From Prevotellaceae bacterium (GTDB lineage Bacteria; Bacteroidota; Bacteroidia; Bacteroidales; Bacteroidaceae), in NCBI GenBank assembly GCA_015256945.1, contig JABZLB010000013.1, positions 1 through 64,000 on the forward strand: DNA of 64,000 bases, given 5' to 3'. A program made the position numbers and the translations under genes. The notes below the pieces were generated by a model. It ran no database searches. It was not told where the DNA came from and saw nothing but the letters and a program-made list of their open reading frames with translations. Of this stretch, positions 33,616 through 42,111 are shown piece after piece. Position 1 is the first letter of the stretch. Every line of letters starts with the position of its first letter.

Positions 33616-36336
33616 ATGAGCGGAAAAAGAGTTTATACCTTCGGCAATGGTAAGGCAGAAGGACGTGCCGACATGAGAAATCTTCTTGGCGGCAAGGGGG
33701 CTAATCTCGCAGAGATGAACCTTATTGGTGTTCCAGTACCTCCCGGTTTTACGATAACAACCGACGTTTGCAACGAATATTTTGAAAAAGGAAAGGATGA
33801 TGTTGTAGCCTTGCTGCGCAGTGAGGTTGAGAACAGTATTCGACATATAGAGAGCCTTATTGGCTTAAAGTTTGGCGATGCCGCCAATCCGCTCCTGCTT
33901 AGTGTACGCTCAGGTGCCCGCGCTTCGATGCCGGGTATGATGGATACCATCCTTAACCTGGGGCTCAATGACAAGGTTGTTGAAGGCCTTGTTAAGAAAA
34001 CGGGTAACGAACGCTTTGCATATGACAGCTATCGTCGTTTTGTACAGATGTACGGTGACGTTGTATTGGGTATGAAACCCGTAAATAAGGAAGATATTGA
34101 TCCGTTTGAAGCTATTATAGAAAAGGTAAAGGCACAGCGTGGAATAGTTCTGGACAACGAGATGAGCGTTGACGAACTGAAACAGCTGGTTAAGCTTTTC
34201 AAAACGGCAATTAAGGAGCAAACCGGTGCCGATTTCCCGGAAAATCCGGTCGATCAGCTCTGGGGTGCTATCTGTGCAGTGTTTGACAGCTGGATGAATG
34301 AACGCGCAATCCTGTATCGTAAGATGGAAGGAATCCCGCAGGAGTGGGGTACAGCCGTAACGGTTATGGCCATGGTGTTCGGCAATATGGGCAATACGTC
34401 GGCAACAGGTGTATGTTTTTCACGTGACGCTGCAACGGGCGAGAACATATTTAACGGCGAATATCTTGTCAATGCACAGGGCGAAGATGTTGTGGCCGGC
34501 ATTCGTACGCCACTGCAAATCACCAGGGAGGGTTCTTTGAGATGGGCAAAACAGCAATGTATTTCAGAAGAAATACGTGCTACAAAATTCCCATCTATGG
34601 AAGAGGCAATGCCTGAAATATTTGCCCAGCTCAATGAGCTTCAGGATAAATTGGAGAAGCATTATCATGATATGCAGGACATGGAGTTTACGGTTCAGGA
34701 GGGTAAGCTGTGGTTCTTACAAACTCGTAACGGAAAGCGTACTGGCACGGCTATGGTTAAAATAGCCATGGACCTGCTGCATGAAGGCATGATCGATGAA
34801 AAAACGGCTATTAAACGTTGTGAGCCTAACAAGCTCGACGAGCTGCTTCACCCTGTATTTGACAAGGAGGCTTTGAAGCAGGCACATGTTCTTACGCGTG
34901 GTCTTCCTGCATCTCCGGGCGCAGCTTGCGGACAGATTGTGTTCTTTGCTGACGACGCTGCCAAATGGAGCGACGAGGGACATAAGGTTGTAATGGTGCG
35001 CATAGAGACGTCGCCCGAAGACCTTGCCGGCATGTCGGCAGCAGAAGGCATACTTACAGCCCGCGGTGGTATGACGTCACATGCTGCCGTTGTAGCCCGC
35101 GGAATGGGTAAATGCTGTGTATCAGGTGCCGGTGCTATTATGATTGATTATAAGGCTCGTACGGTAGAGATAGATGGTGTAGTGTTGCATGAAGGCGACT
35201 ATCTGTCGATAAATGGCTCTACCGGCGAAGTATATCAGGGCGAAGTAAAGACAAAACCCGCAGAGGTTTCAGGTAATTTTGCTGAGCTTATGAGCCTTTG
35301 CAACAAGTATACACGTATGGTTGTACGCACCAATGCTGACACACCGCACGATGCCGAGGTGGCGAAGAAGTTCGGTGCTGTGGGTATCGGTCTGTGCCGT
35401 ACGGAGCACATGTTCTTCGATAAGGACAAAATTAAGGCTATGCGCGAAATGATTCTTGCTGACACAAGAGAAGAACGTGAGATCGCTCTGGCTAAATTGC
35501 TCCCGCTTCAAAAGGAAGATTTCTATGGAATTCTGAAGTGCATGGACGGCATGCCCGTCAATATTCGTTTGCTTGACCCGCCTTTGCATGAGTTCGTTCC
35601 AAAGGATTTGGCAGGACAGGAGGCCATGGCCAAGGAGATGGGCAAGAGTCTTGATTTCATCAAACACCGTGTAGAGAGTCTGAAGGAAATCAATCCGATG
35701 CTTGGATTACGTGGTTGTCGCCTTGGCATAACGTACCCCGAGATAACAACAATGCAAACAAAGGCTATTCTTGGTGCCGCTATTAGGCTGAAGCGTGAAG
35801 GCTTAAACCCAAGACCTGAGATAATGGTTCCGCTGGTTGGCACTTATAAAGAGTTGGAACAACAGCAGAATGTAATAAAGGCTGCTGCGGCCGAGCTGTT
35901 TAAAGAGGAAGGTATTGAGGTTGAATTTAAGTTGGGTACAATGATCGAAATACCACGTGCTGCACTTACTGCTGATGAAATTGCTAAGTATGCTGACTAT
36001 TTTAGCTTCGGTACAAACGACCTGACACAGATGACATATGGATATAGTCGTGACGACGTTTCACGTTTCTTGCCCACCTATCTCGACAATAAGATTCTGG
36101 AAGTAGACCCATTCCAGGTTCTCGATCAAACAGGAGTTGGTCAGCTTGTTGAAATAGGCGTAAAGCGTGGACACTTGACAAACCCGAATTTAAAATGTGG
36201 AATTTGCGGCGAACACGGTGGCGAACCGTCATCAGTTAAGTTCTGTCATCGTATCGGTCTTGACTATGTCAGTTGCTCTCCTTATAGAGTGCCGATTGCT
36301 CGACTAGCTGCGGCACAGGCCAGAGTTGAGGAATAA
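33616..36336 (+). CDS. ppdK: Pyruvate, phosphate dikinase
   Basis: The 906-residue cytosolic enzyme interconverts pyruvate + ATP + Pi and phosphoenolpyruvate + AMP + PPi. The ATP-grasp domain is at the N terminus (GGKGANLAEMN, RSGARASMPGMMDTILNLG). The swivelling phosphohistidine domain has GGMTSHAAVVARGMGK, with the catalytic His, around residue 490. The C-terminal PEP/pyruvate barrel has SFGTNDLTQMTYGYSRDD and CGICGEHGGEPSSV with the catalytic Cys. Length is normal. Together with the PPi-dependent phosphofructokinase in this window it suggests pyrophosphate-linked glycolysis. Confidence 0.97.
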   Translation: MSGKRVYTFGNGKAEGRADMRNLLGGKGANLAEMNLIGVPVPPGFTITTDVCNEYFEKGKDDVVALLRSEVENSIRHIESLIGLKFGDAANPLLLSVRSGARASMPGMMDTILNLGLNDKVVEGLVKKTGNERFAYDSYRRFVQMYGDVVLGMKPVNKEDIDPFEAIIEKVKAQRGIVLDNEMSVDELKQLVKLFKTAIKEQTGADFPENPVDQLWGAICAVFDSWMNERAILYRKMEGIPQEWGTAVTVMAMVFGNMGNTSATGVCFSRDAATGENIFNGEYLVNAQGEDVVAGIRTPLQITREGSLRWAKQQCISEEIRATKFPSMEEAMPEIFAQLNELQDKLEKHYHDMQDMEFTVQEGKLWFLQTRNGKRTGTAMVKIAMDLLHEGMIDEKTAIKRCEPNKLDELLHPVFDKEALKQAHVLTRGLPASPGAACGQIVFFADDAAKWSDEGHKVVMVRIETSPEDLAGMSAAEGILTARGGMTSHAAVVARGMGKCCVSGAGAIMIDYKARTVEIDGVVLHEGDYLSINGSTGEVYQGEVKTKPAEVSGNFAELMSLCNKYTRMVVRTNADTPHDAEVAKKFGAVGIGLCRTEHMFFDKDKIKAMREMILADTREEREIALAKLLPLQKEDFYGILKCMDGMPVNIRLLDPPLHEFVPKDLAGQEAMAKEMGKSLDFIKHRVESLKEINPMLGLRGCRLGITYPEITTMQTKAILGAAIRLKREGLNPRPEIMVPLVGTYKELEQQQNVIKAAAAELFKEEGIEVEFKLGTMIEIPRAALTADEIAKYADYFSFGTNDLTQMTYGYSRDDVSRFLPTYLDNKILEVDPFQVLDQTGVGQLVEIGVKRGHLTNPNLKCGICGEHGGEPSSVKFCHRIGLDYVSCSPYRVPIARLAAAQARVEE

Positions 36337-36360
36337 TTATATATTACTGATTTACAGGTA

Positions 36361-36403
36361 ATTAGGCTGTAACGCTTTGGTAAAACAAGGGTTACGGCCT
36401 AAT
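36361..36403 (+). terminator. Probable terminator of ppdK
   Basis: A 13-bp stem (36361-36373 with 36391-36403, one G-U pair) lies 24 bases after the ppdK stop codon. The T tract is weak (TTCGT), so its efficiency is uncertain. Confidence 0.55.
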
Positions 36404-36550
36404 TTCGTAAAGAGCCTTATTTACGTTTGTATGTACATCATATTTACTTTTAGATGATAAAATTTTCCAAAGCTTATACCATGGATAATAGGATAATAGG
36501 GCAGAAGCTTTACAGTGTGATATAAACATATTGATTACTACCAGATGATT

Positions 36551-36718
36551 ATGGCAACATTCAAAAACGTAGTTACGGGAGTATGTGAAGATAGCCTTTG
36601 TAGGGCGTATATCCGTGTGGGTATTGGTGTGAAGGTCGGTTATGTAACGACTTGCATGTATATGAAGCGTAAGAAACGAGGCTATACTGACGAGATAATG
36701 GTTTCGTATGTTCTATGA
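36551..36718 (+). pseudogene. Remnant of a tyrosine integrase N-terminal (Arm DNA-binding) domain
   Basis: ATG 36551 opens 55 codons beginning MATFKNVVTG, then AYIRVGIGVKVGYVTTCMYM. This resembles the start of Bacteroidetes phage/transposon integrases (MATFK.VV... IRVxxNxKxxYIxTxxYV). A TGA at 36716 ends it and no SAM-like or catalytic domain follows, so it appears to be a decayed fragment rather than a working gene. The match is from memory of the family pattern only. No attachment-site duplication was found near it. Confidence 0.4.
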
Positions 36719-37029
36719 TCTAGCCCTGTTTCATCATTGAGTATGATGGAAAACCCAATAGAAAAGATACATCGTAGTAGATTGTGAAATGGTATTGTAA
36801 GGCCCCCATTAACAATAACTAAGACTGAAAGTAGAAGAAACGATATTTGAATAGGCAACTGTTGGTACAGGTTTGACGTGCATCTTAGAATGGAAAGATG
36901 CAGAAACGCTATTTGAATAAACGACAAGCCAGAAGCCTGTATGGGCTTCTGGCGATTTCTAAAAGTGAAGATAAAGATACAAATGCACTCTTATCTTTTT
37001 TAATTATAGCTTTTATTGGGCTGGCATAT
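36719..37029. other. Non-coding stretch with short direct repeat and hairpin
   Basis: Two 17-base near-identical sequences, GAAACG-A/C-TATTTGAATA, occur at 36837-36853 and 36903-36919, 66 bases apart. A 9-bp hairpin (36929-36937 with 36944-36952) follows, 78 bases beyond the stop codon of the small gene at 37030; it may terminate the minus-strand glycogen/DUF4270 operon. No gene was supported here. Confidence 0.45.
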
Positions 37030-37158
37030 TTACAGACTTTCATTCTCTGGACGTACAAGGCGACGTTTTATTTTGGGCATATGCTTCTTGTTTTTTAGCC
37101 ATGCCTCTTTACGTTCCTCGTACTCGAGTCTGTGCCGCTCAAGGAAATTATCAGCCAT
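37030..37158 (-). CDS. 42-residue basic small protein, translationally coupled to DUF4270 gene
   Basis: The protein starts MADNFLERHRLEYEERKEAW and ends with a lysine/arginine-rich segment and RPENESL. Its ATG overlaps the stop codon of the upstream DUF4270 gene by one base (TAATG), a classic arrangement for translational coupling. Charge pattern and codon use look like real protein, and I recall short proteins of this pattern in Bacteroidales, sometimes mislabelled as dehydrogenase. It has no signal or membrane segment. Function is unknown. Confidence 0.65.
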   Translation of the reverse strand: MADNFLERHRLEYEERKEAWLKNKKHMPKIKRRLVRPENESL

Positions 37159-38717
37159 TATTTGAATTTACTGTAAATAACATCAACTTTAATAGGGCTG
37201 TTGTGCGATGTTCCTTTAACCAATTTTGTGCTGGATAAGGACATATCATTGGCTATACTTGTAACTGATGTAGAAGTGGAAGCTGTTGGATAATACGAGT
37301 ATGGATAACCACCATACTGCATATTCTGATTTGATGTTGATGTAGTTGCCAGTGAAACGGGAACTAATACAACTTTATTCCAATTTGCTGATCGGCGGTT
37401 ACTGTCAATATGGTACATGGTACTAATCATACCAGAGATATTATTAAAGTCGTAAGTGTTGCCATAAGGGGAAGCACTTGAACCGTATGCCCATGTAGCT
37501 ACAAATGAGTTTTTGTTATTATACATCTCGTTATTTTCGAAGAACGAGTAAAGAGAGTCCCTCGGAATCATCAGAACGTGTTCTGGAGTAGGGAACGATA
37601 CGCCGTTAATGTGCGTATTATTAATGCGTGGAATTGACAATTTAGCCACAGATATAGTATCTTTTTCATGCCCATTCATGATCTCTTCAACAGGAAGAGT
37701 CAGCTCTGTAAAGATACCTGAGGGAGTCTTAAGGTAAGTGCAGCTTGCATCTGATGCTAGATTTGCGAGAGCTCTACTGTCATTAGTGATTGTCGTTGAC
37801 TGCAGAACTTCTTCTGTTCCCCAAAATACTGTTACTCCATGATAAACTGTATCTCTATACTGTGTTACTTCATTACCGCCGATATGCGTCTTATAAGCAA
37901 TTTTTCCACAGTATTTAAAGTATACATTAAGCTGGGAAATTTCAATATATGCCATATTACCAACGCCACTTTTGTGCTTAAAAAGGAAGCCTGGTACTAC
38001 ATTTTTCTTAAATGTATAAGCGTTTTTGAAATTAGCAGGGTTATCATAATACTTACTCATGATGTAAGTACCATAATTGGTATATGCCCTTCCTTGATTG
38101 TCTGTATAGGGCTCATTTAGTTTAACTGTTATATAAGGAGTATACGTTGATGTATCACGCTGACTCTTTGGAATACTAAAATCGGTTAAAGTATAAACCT
38201 TATCTTTATGGATTCCATTTGTACGAACGTAGCCTTCTTTCAATGGATTGAAGTTACTATAATAATTTTGATCCTCATTCATAGGCCTGCTTAGTTCATA
38301 AGCAGTTAATTTCATGGTCTTCGTACTGTCGCCATAGTGTTTTGAATAAAAAAGTCTTATCTCACAAGAATCGGCTTTAATTATGCCCTTTACAAGGTTA
38401 CCGCTTGCATCGTATGTTGCTATACTGTCTCTTTCAGGAAATTTATAGTTCTCCAGAGAGTAGAATTGAGTCATAAAATCTCCTGTAACGTACGAGCCTG
38501 TCTCGGGATCTAAAACCTTCCCAAGGTAACCAACGTTGTTCCGTGAAAGCACAGAGTCGGCAATTATAGATTGGCTTGACACATCAAAAGAAGCAGATTC
38601 TATTTTAACTCCATCTGTAATATTTGAAAGAGAAGAACCTATACTATCAGTAGTATCGTTGCACGATACGACCATGCAGCATGTAAAAATAAATCCTGTA
38701 AATAACTTAAAATTCAT
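37158..38717 (-). CDS. DUF4270 family lipoprotein
   Basis: The 519-residue protein has a lipobox MVVSC (Cys about 19), followed by GSSLSNITDGVKI and the YLGKVLDPETGSYVTGDFMTQ segment typical of DUF4270, a Bacteroidetes outer-membrane lipoprotein family of unknown role. It is downstream of the glycogen synthase gene (62 bases) and upstream of the 42-residue gene (one-base overlap). The glycogen synthase-DUF4270 pairing is common in Bacteroidales (from memory). Confidence 0.85.
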   Translation of the reverse strand: MNFKLFTGFIFTCCMVVSCNDTTDSIGSSLSNITDGVKIESASFDVSSQSIIADSVLSRNNVGYLGKVLDPETGSYVTGDFMTQFYSLENYKFPERDSIATYDASGNLVKGIIKADSCEIRLFYSKHYGDSTKTMKLTAYELSRPMNEDQNYYSNFNPLKEGYVRTNGIHKDKVYTLTDFSIPKSQRDTSTYTPYITVKLNEPYTDNQGRAYTNYGTYIMSKYYDNPANFKNAYTFKKNVVPGFLFKHKSGVGNMAYIEISQLNVYFKYCGKIAYKTHIGGNEVTQYRDTVYHGVTVFWGTEEVLQSTTITNDSRALANLASDASCTYLKTPSGIFTELTLPVEEIMNGHEKDTISVAKLSIPRINNTHINGVSFPTPEHVLMIPRDSLYSFFENNEMYNNKNSFVATWAYGSSASPYGNTYDFNNISGMISTMYHIDSNRRSANWNKVVLVPVSLATTSTSNQNMQYGGYPYSYYPTASTSTSVTSIANDMSLSSTKLVKGTSHNSPIKVDVIYSKFK

Positions 38718-38779
38718 TATAATAGAACTTTAATGTAACGTTTGTGTGGGTAAGGGGAAATAATTTAAGCCTGACAAAG

Positions 38780-39598
38780 TTACTCGGCAGCTAAAATTTC
38801 ATTATAAAAATCTTTATATGCTGCGGCATAATCAGCCTCTTTAGGATACCTCATCAACGGGCGGTTACTATTTATAGCATATTCTAAAAGATCCTTATTG
38901 ACATTTTCTCCTGCCTCAATAACAGCATCACTATAATCGATAGCCATTTTTCCCAGTTCAATAAAATTGAAATTTTCGGCGTATGGTTTTAACAAGTCTG
39001 CCTTTGCATTGCCAAATTCCACACAACGTTTGAAGTTACCGCCAAGCGATGACTTAAATTGGTTATGGAAAAGAGATGTTATTACTTTCGTGTTTGCAAA
39101 AGAAGGGTCGTCATGATATGCCGTTTTGATGTACAAAGGAACCACAGCAGACATCCATCCCTGGCATTGAACAATGTCAGGGGTCCATCGTAATTTCTTT
39201 ACCGTTTCGAGCACACCGCGTGCAAAGAATATCGCACGTTCACCATTATCAGGATATTCATCGCCGTTCTCATCTTCAGTCATCGCCTGGCGACGTATAA
39301 AATAATCCTCGTTATCTATAAAGTAAACTTGTAGTCTTGAAACAGGAATGCTGGCAACTTTAATAATCAAAGGATGGTCTGTTTCATCAATAACAAGATT
39401 CATTCCTGAAAGACGGATTACCTCGTGCAATTGTCCTCTTCTTTCATTTATGTTTCCCCATTTCGGCATAAAAGTACGAATCTCGAACCCGTTCTCTTGT
39501 ATCTGCTGTGGAAGATCACGTCCCATCCGAGACAATTCAGTTTCAGGGACATAGGGTATAATCTCCTGGTTGATGAATAATACTTTTTTTCCAGCCAT
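38780..39598 (-). CDS. Glycogen/starch synthase, GT5 N-terminal-type domain
   Basis: The 272-residue protein begins KKVLFINQEIIPYVPET and continues with GNINERRGQLHEVIRLSG, PDIVQCQGWMSA and FHNQFK, the starch-synthase catalytic N-terminal domain (GT5). It is about half the length of classical GlgA (about 470-480) because the C-terminal GT-B Rossmann domain is absent. Such short forms are standard in Bacteroidales, where they may be regulatory or work with a partner. It would act with GlgB in glucan storage. A minus-strand -7 TAACTTTG is at 39638-39631. Confidence 0.85.
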   Translation of the reverse strand: MAGKKVLFINQEIIPYVPETELSRMGRDLPQQIQENGFEIRTFMPKWGNINERRGQLHEVIRLSGMNLVIDETDHPLIIKVASIPVSRLQVYFIDNEDYFIRRQAMTEDENGDEYPDNGERAIFFARGVLETVKKLRWTPDIVQCQGWMSAVVPLYIKTAYHDDPSFANTKVITSLFHNQFKSSLGGNFKRCVEFGNAKADLLKPYAENFNFIELGKMAIDYSDAVIEAGENVNKDLLEYAINSNRPLMRYPKEADYAAAYKDFYNEILAAE

Positions 39599-39654
39599 TA
39601 CAATTCAATCCTAATTTAATTTATATGGTGCAAAGTTACGTAAAAATAATGAAT

Positions 39655-39744
39655 AAACGTCTGATTTTGCATGTTTTTATACAAAACCAGACGTTTTCAC
39701 GTTTGTTGATTAATTGCCTTATCATGAATGGTAAGGCAATTAAT
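39655..39744. terminator. Two tandem hairpins downstream of the methylmalonyl-CoA decarboxylase operon
   Basis: Hairpin 1 pairs 39655-39669 with 39682-39696 (one mismatch). Hairpin 2 pairs 39709-39721 with 39732-39744 perfectly, plus two inner pairs. Hairpin 2 is 30 bases beyond the stop of the biotin-carrier gene. They probably end the minus-strand operon; hairpin 1 overlaps the likely upstream control region of glycogen synthase. Confidence 0.6.
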
Positions 39745-39773
39745 TATAATAACCTTAAGGTTATATCATATGG

Positions 39774-40205
39774 TTATTCAATCACAACCAGGGCATCATC
39801 TTCCATGACACTTTGGCCCACTTTAACGCAAATGGCGGTCACCTTACCACTTTTCTCAGCTTCGATATTGTTGGCCATCTTCATAGCTTCCAAAACAACA
39901 ACAGTATCGCCGGCCTGAACTTCTTCGCCCACCTTAACGCTGATACCTGTAATTGTGCCGGGTAATGGAGCTTTTACAGCATTTGCCGTATTTACGTTTG
40001 TAACGGGAGCTGCTTCTTTATCAGCTTCTTCCTGTGCCGGTTTGCCCAATACTACCTTTTTCTTTTCATCTTCGGCAGTCTTCTCCATGCCTACCTCGTA
40101 AGCCTCTCCATTTACTTTAAGGCTGGCAATATTTGTATCTTCGTTGACACTTTCAATCTCAACCTGATACTCCTTACCATTGATTGTATATTTAAATTCT
40201 TTCAT
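39774..40205 (-). CDS. Biotin carboxyl-carrier subunit of methylmalonyl-CoA decarboxylase / acyl-CoA carboxylase
   Basis: The 143-residue protein ends with a biotinyl domain containing VVVLEAMKMANNIEA; the Lys of AMKM is the biotin site. Before this is a Pro/Ala-rich linker and an N-terminal KEFKYTINGKEYQVEIE segment typical of decarboxylase carrier subunits. It carries CO2 on biotin between the carboxyltransferase (the gene at 40422) and a membrane decarboxylase subunit not found in this window. It is the third gene of the operon. Confidence 0.9.
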   Translation of the reverse strand: MKEFKYTINGKEYQVEIESVNEDTNIASLKVNGEAYEVGMEKTAEDEKKKVVLGKPAQEEADKEAAPVTNVNTANAVKAPLPGTITGISVKVGEEVQAGDTVVVLEAMKMANNIEAEKSGKVTAICVKVGQSVMEDDALVVIE

Positions 40206-40211
40206 TTTCTT

Positions 40212-40361
40212 TTACGGTTTAGCTGTGAATGAGAGTATTTTTGCATCCCAAAGTGTTTGCTTTGGCCTGATAGTTATTACTCCCGGCTCTTTATCGTGTA
40301 CGTTATTACCCTGAAACTCGTAGAGAGCCATGGCAATAGCTGCATAAATGTTCTTATCCAT
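40212..40361 (-). CDS. 49-residue small protein of the methylmalonyl-CoA decarboxylase operon
   Basis: The protein reads MDKNIYAAIAMALYEF then GVITIRPKQTLWDAKI and ends SFTAKP. It lies between the carboxyltransferase (61 bases upstream) and the biotin carrier (6 bases downstream), in the position where OadG/MmdC-type small subunits occur. It has a short N-terminal hydrophobic stretch (IYAAIAMAL) and a conserved-looking C-terminal half. I infer it is a small accessory subunit; membrane insertion is uncertain. Confidence 0.72.
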   Translation of the reverse strand: MDKNIYAAIAMALYEFQGNNVHDKEPGVITIRPKQTLWDAKILSFTAKP

Positions 40362-40421
40362 CACGATTGATTTTTGTAATTAATGATTTACTTTTTGCCG
40401 ATATTTACTATCTCTTTACTT

Positions 40422-41987
40422 TTACATGGGCATGCAACCATGCTTCTTTGCCGGTAGCACCTGACGTTTATGTGCCAGTTGTGCCAGGCCTCTGCAAATG
40501 CGGAAGCGTGTATTTCGTGGTTCAATTACATCGTCGATGTATCCGAATTGTGCTGCCTGATATGGATTAGCAAAGGTATTTGTATACTCCTCTTCTTTCT
40601 CAGCGAGGAATGTTTGTACGTCTCCGCCTTCTTCTTTTACGGCTTTTGCTTCTCTTGCACAAAGCACAGCTACTGCTCCTGACGCTCCCATTACCGCTAT
40701 TTCAGCCGTTGGCCATGCAAAATTAAGGTCAGCACGCAGCTGCTTACATCCCATCACGATATGGCTTCCACCGTAGCTCTTACGCAGATTGATGGTAATT
40801 TTGGGCACCGTTGCTTCGCCATAAGCATATAATAATTGTGCACCATGCAGGATAACGGCATTGTATTCCTGTCCTGTTCCAGGCAGGAAGCCGGGAACAT
40901 CCACAAGGCTAACGATAGGAATATTGAAAGCATCGCAGAACCGTACAAACCTTGCTCCCTTACGGCTTGCGTTTACATCAAGCACACCAGCGTAGGCAGC
41001 AGGCTGGTTTGCTACAATACCCACGCTCTGTCCGTTGAAGCGTGCAAAGCCGGTAATGATGTTTTTGGCAAACTTTGGCTGTACTTCGAAGAACTCATTA
41101 TTGTCGGTAATTGCGGTAATTACCTTGTACATGTCGTATGCCTTGTTTGGATCGTCGGGAAGAATCTCATTCAACAGGTCAGACTTACGGTCAATAGGGT
41201 CGTTACATTCTGTGCGTGGAGCCTCTTCTGTATTGTTTGAAGGAATGTAGCTTAAGAGCTTTTTCATCATCTCCATAGCCTCTTCCTCAGTCTTTGCAGT
41301 GAAGCTAGTCACGCCGCTTTTGGAAGAATGTACCGATGCTCCGCCCAGATGTTCGGCGTCAATATCCTCTCCAGTCACGGTCTTTACAACCTTAGGGCCT
41401 GTAAGGAACATATAGCTTGTACCCTCAGTCATGAGAATAAAGTCGGTCAATGCCGGCGAATATACAGCACCACCTGCGCACGGGCCCATAATGGCACTGA
41501 TTTGAGGAATCACTCCTGACGCCAAAATGTTGCGCTCAAATATCTCTCCATATCCGGCAAGTGCAGAAATACCTTCCTGTATTCGTGCCCCGCCCGAGTC
41601 GTTCATACATATTACAGGTGCGCCGTTTTGCATGGCCATATCCATGACTTTGCATATTTTCTGTGCCATGGTCTCCGACAGCGAACCGCCGTTTACGGTA
41701 AAGTCCTGTGCATATACGTATACCAACCTGCCGTCAATAGTGGCTGAGCCTGCTACAACGCCATCGCCAGGATACTGTTTCTTTTCCATGCCGAAGTTAT
41801 GGCAGCGATGTAGTTTAAACATGTCATATTCTTCAAAGCTTCCCTTGTCAACCAGCATGTCAATACGTTCACGGGCTGTATATTTTCCACGTGCGTGCTG
41901 TTTGTCAATAGCTTTCTGCCCACCGCCGAGATAAGCCTGCTCACGTTTGGCTACAAGCTCTTTGATTTTTTCAGTTTGCTTACTCAT
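40422..41987 (-). CDS. mmdA: Methylmalonyl-CoA decarboxylase alpha / propionyl-CoA carboxylase beta subunit
   Basis: The 521-residue carboxyltransferase moves CO2 between acyl-CoA and biotin. N- and C-lobes of the crotonase-like fold are clear: DSGGARIQEGISALAGYGEIF and GPCAGGAVYSPALTDFI in the first, and VDVPGFLPGTGQEYNAVI then KSYGGSHIVM in the second. In Prevotella-type fermentation it supports succinate-to-propionate conversion, but the reverse carboxylase role is also possible. It is first gene of a three-gene minus-strand operon. A -7 TAACTTTG is at 42030-42023. Confidence 0.93.
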   Translation of the reverse strand: MSKQTEKIKELVAKREQAYLGGGQKAIDKQHARGKYTARERIDMLVDKGSFEEYDMFKLHRCHNFGMEKKQYPGDGVVAGSATIDGRLVYVYAQDFTVNGGSLSETMAQKICKVMDMAMQNGAPVICMNDSGGARIQEGISALAGYGEIFERNILASGVIPQISAIMGPCAGGAVYSPALTDFILMTEGTSYMFLTGPKVVKTVTGEDIDAEHLGGASVHSSKSGVTSFTAKTEEEAMEMMKKLLSYIPSNNTEEAPRTECNDPIDRKSDLLNEILPDDPNKAYDMYKVITAITDNNEFFEVQPKFAKNIITGFARFNGQSVGIVANQPAAYAGVLDVNASRKGARFVRFCDAFNIPIVSLVDVPGFLPGTGQEYNAVILHGAQLLYAYGEATVPKITINLRKSYGGSHIVMGCKQLRADLNFAWPTAEIAVMGASGAVAVLCAREAKAVKEEGGDVQTFLAEKEEEYTNTFANPYQAAQFGYIDDVIEPRNTRFRICRGLAQLAHKRQVLPAKKHGCMPM

Positions 41988-42111
41988 ATTTTATCTGTTA
42001 TTCTGTAATTTACAATTGTCCGCAAAGTTACAAATTAAAATCGATATATATTAAATGATGATTTTTATTTAATGTTATTTTAGTAGCATATTATCGTTAA
42101 TATGCAGCCCG

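Noticed and set aside
36898..37098. A 66-residue plus-strand frame with a hydrophobic segment.
   Set aside because: It overlaps the better supported 42-residue minus-strand gene and a hairpin, and has no ribosome site.
38780..39598. Glycogen synthase apparently truncated (272 residues).
   Set aside because: Not treated as a broken gene because short GT5 proteins of this length next to DUF4270 are, as far as I recall, normal in Bacteroidales.
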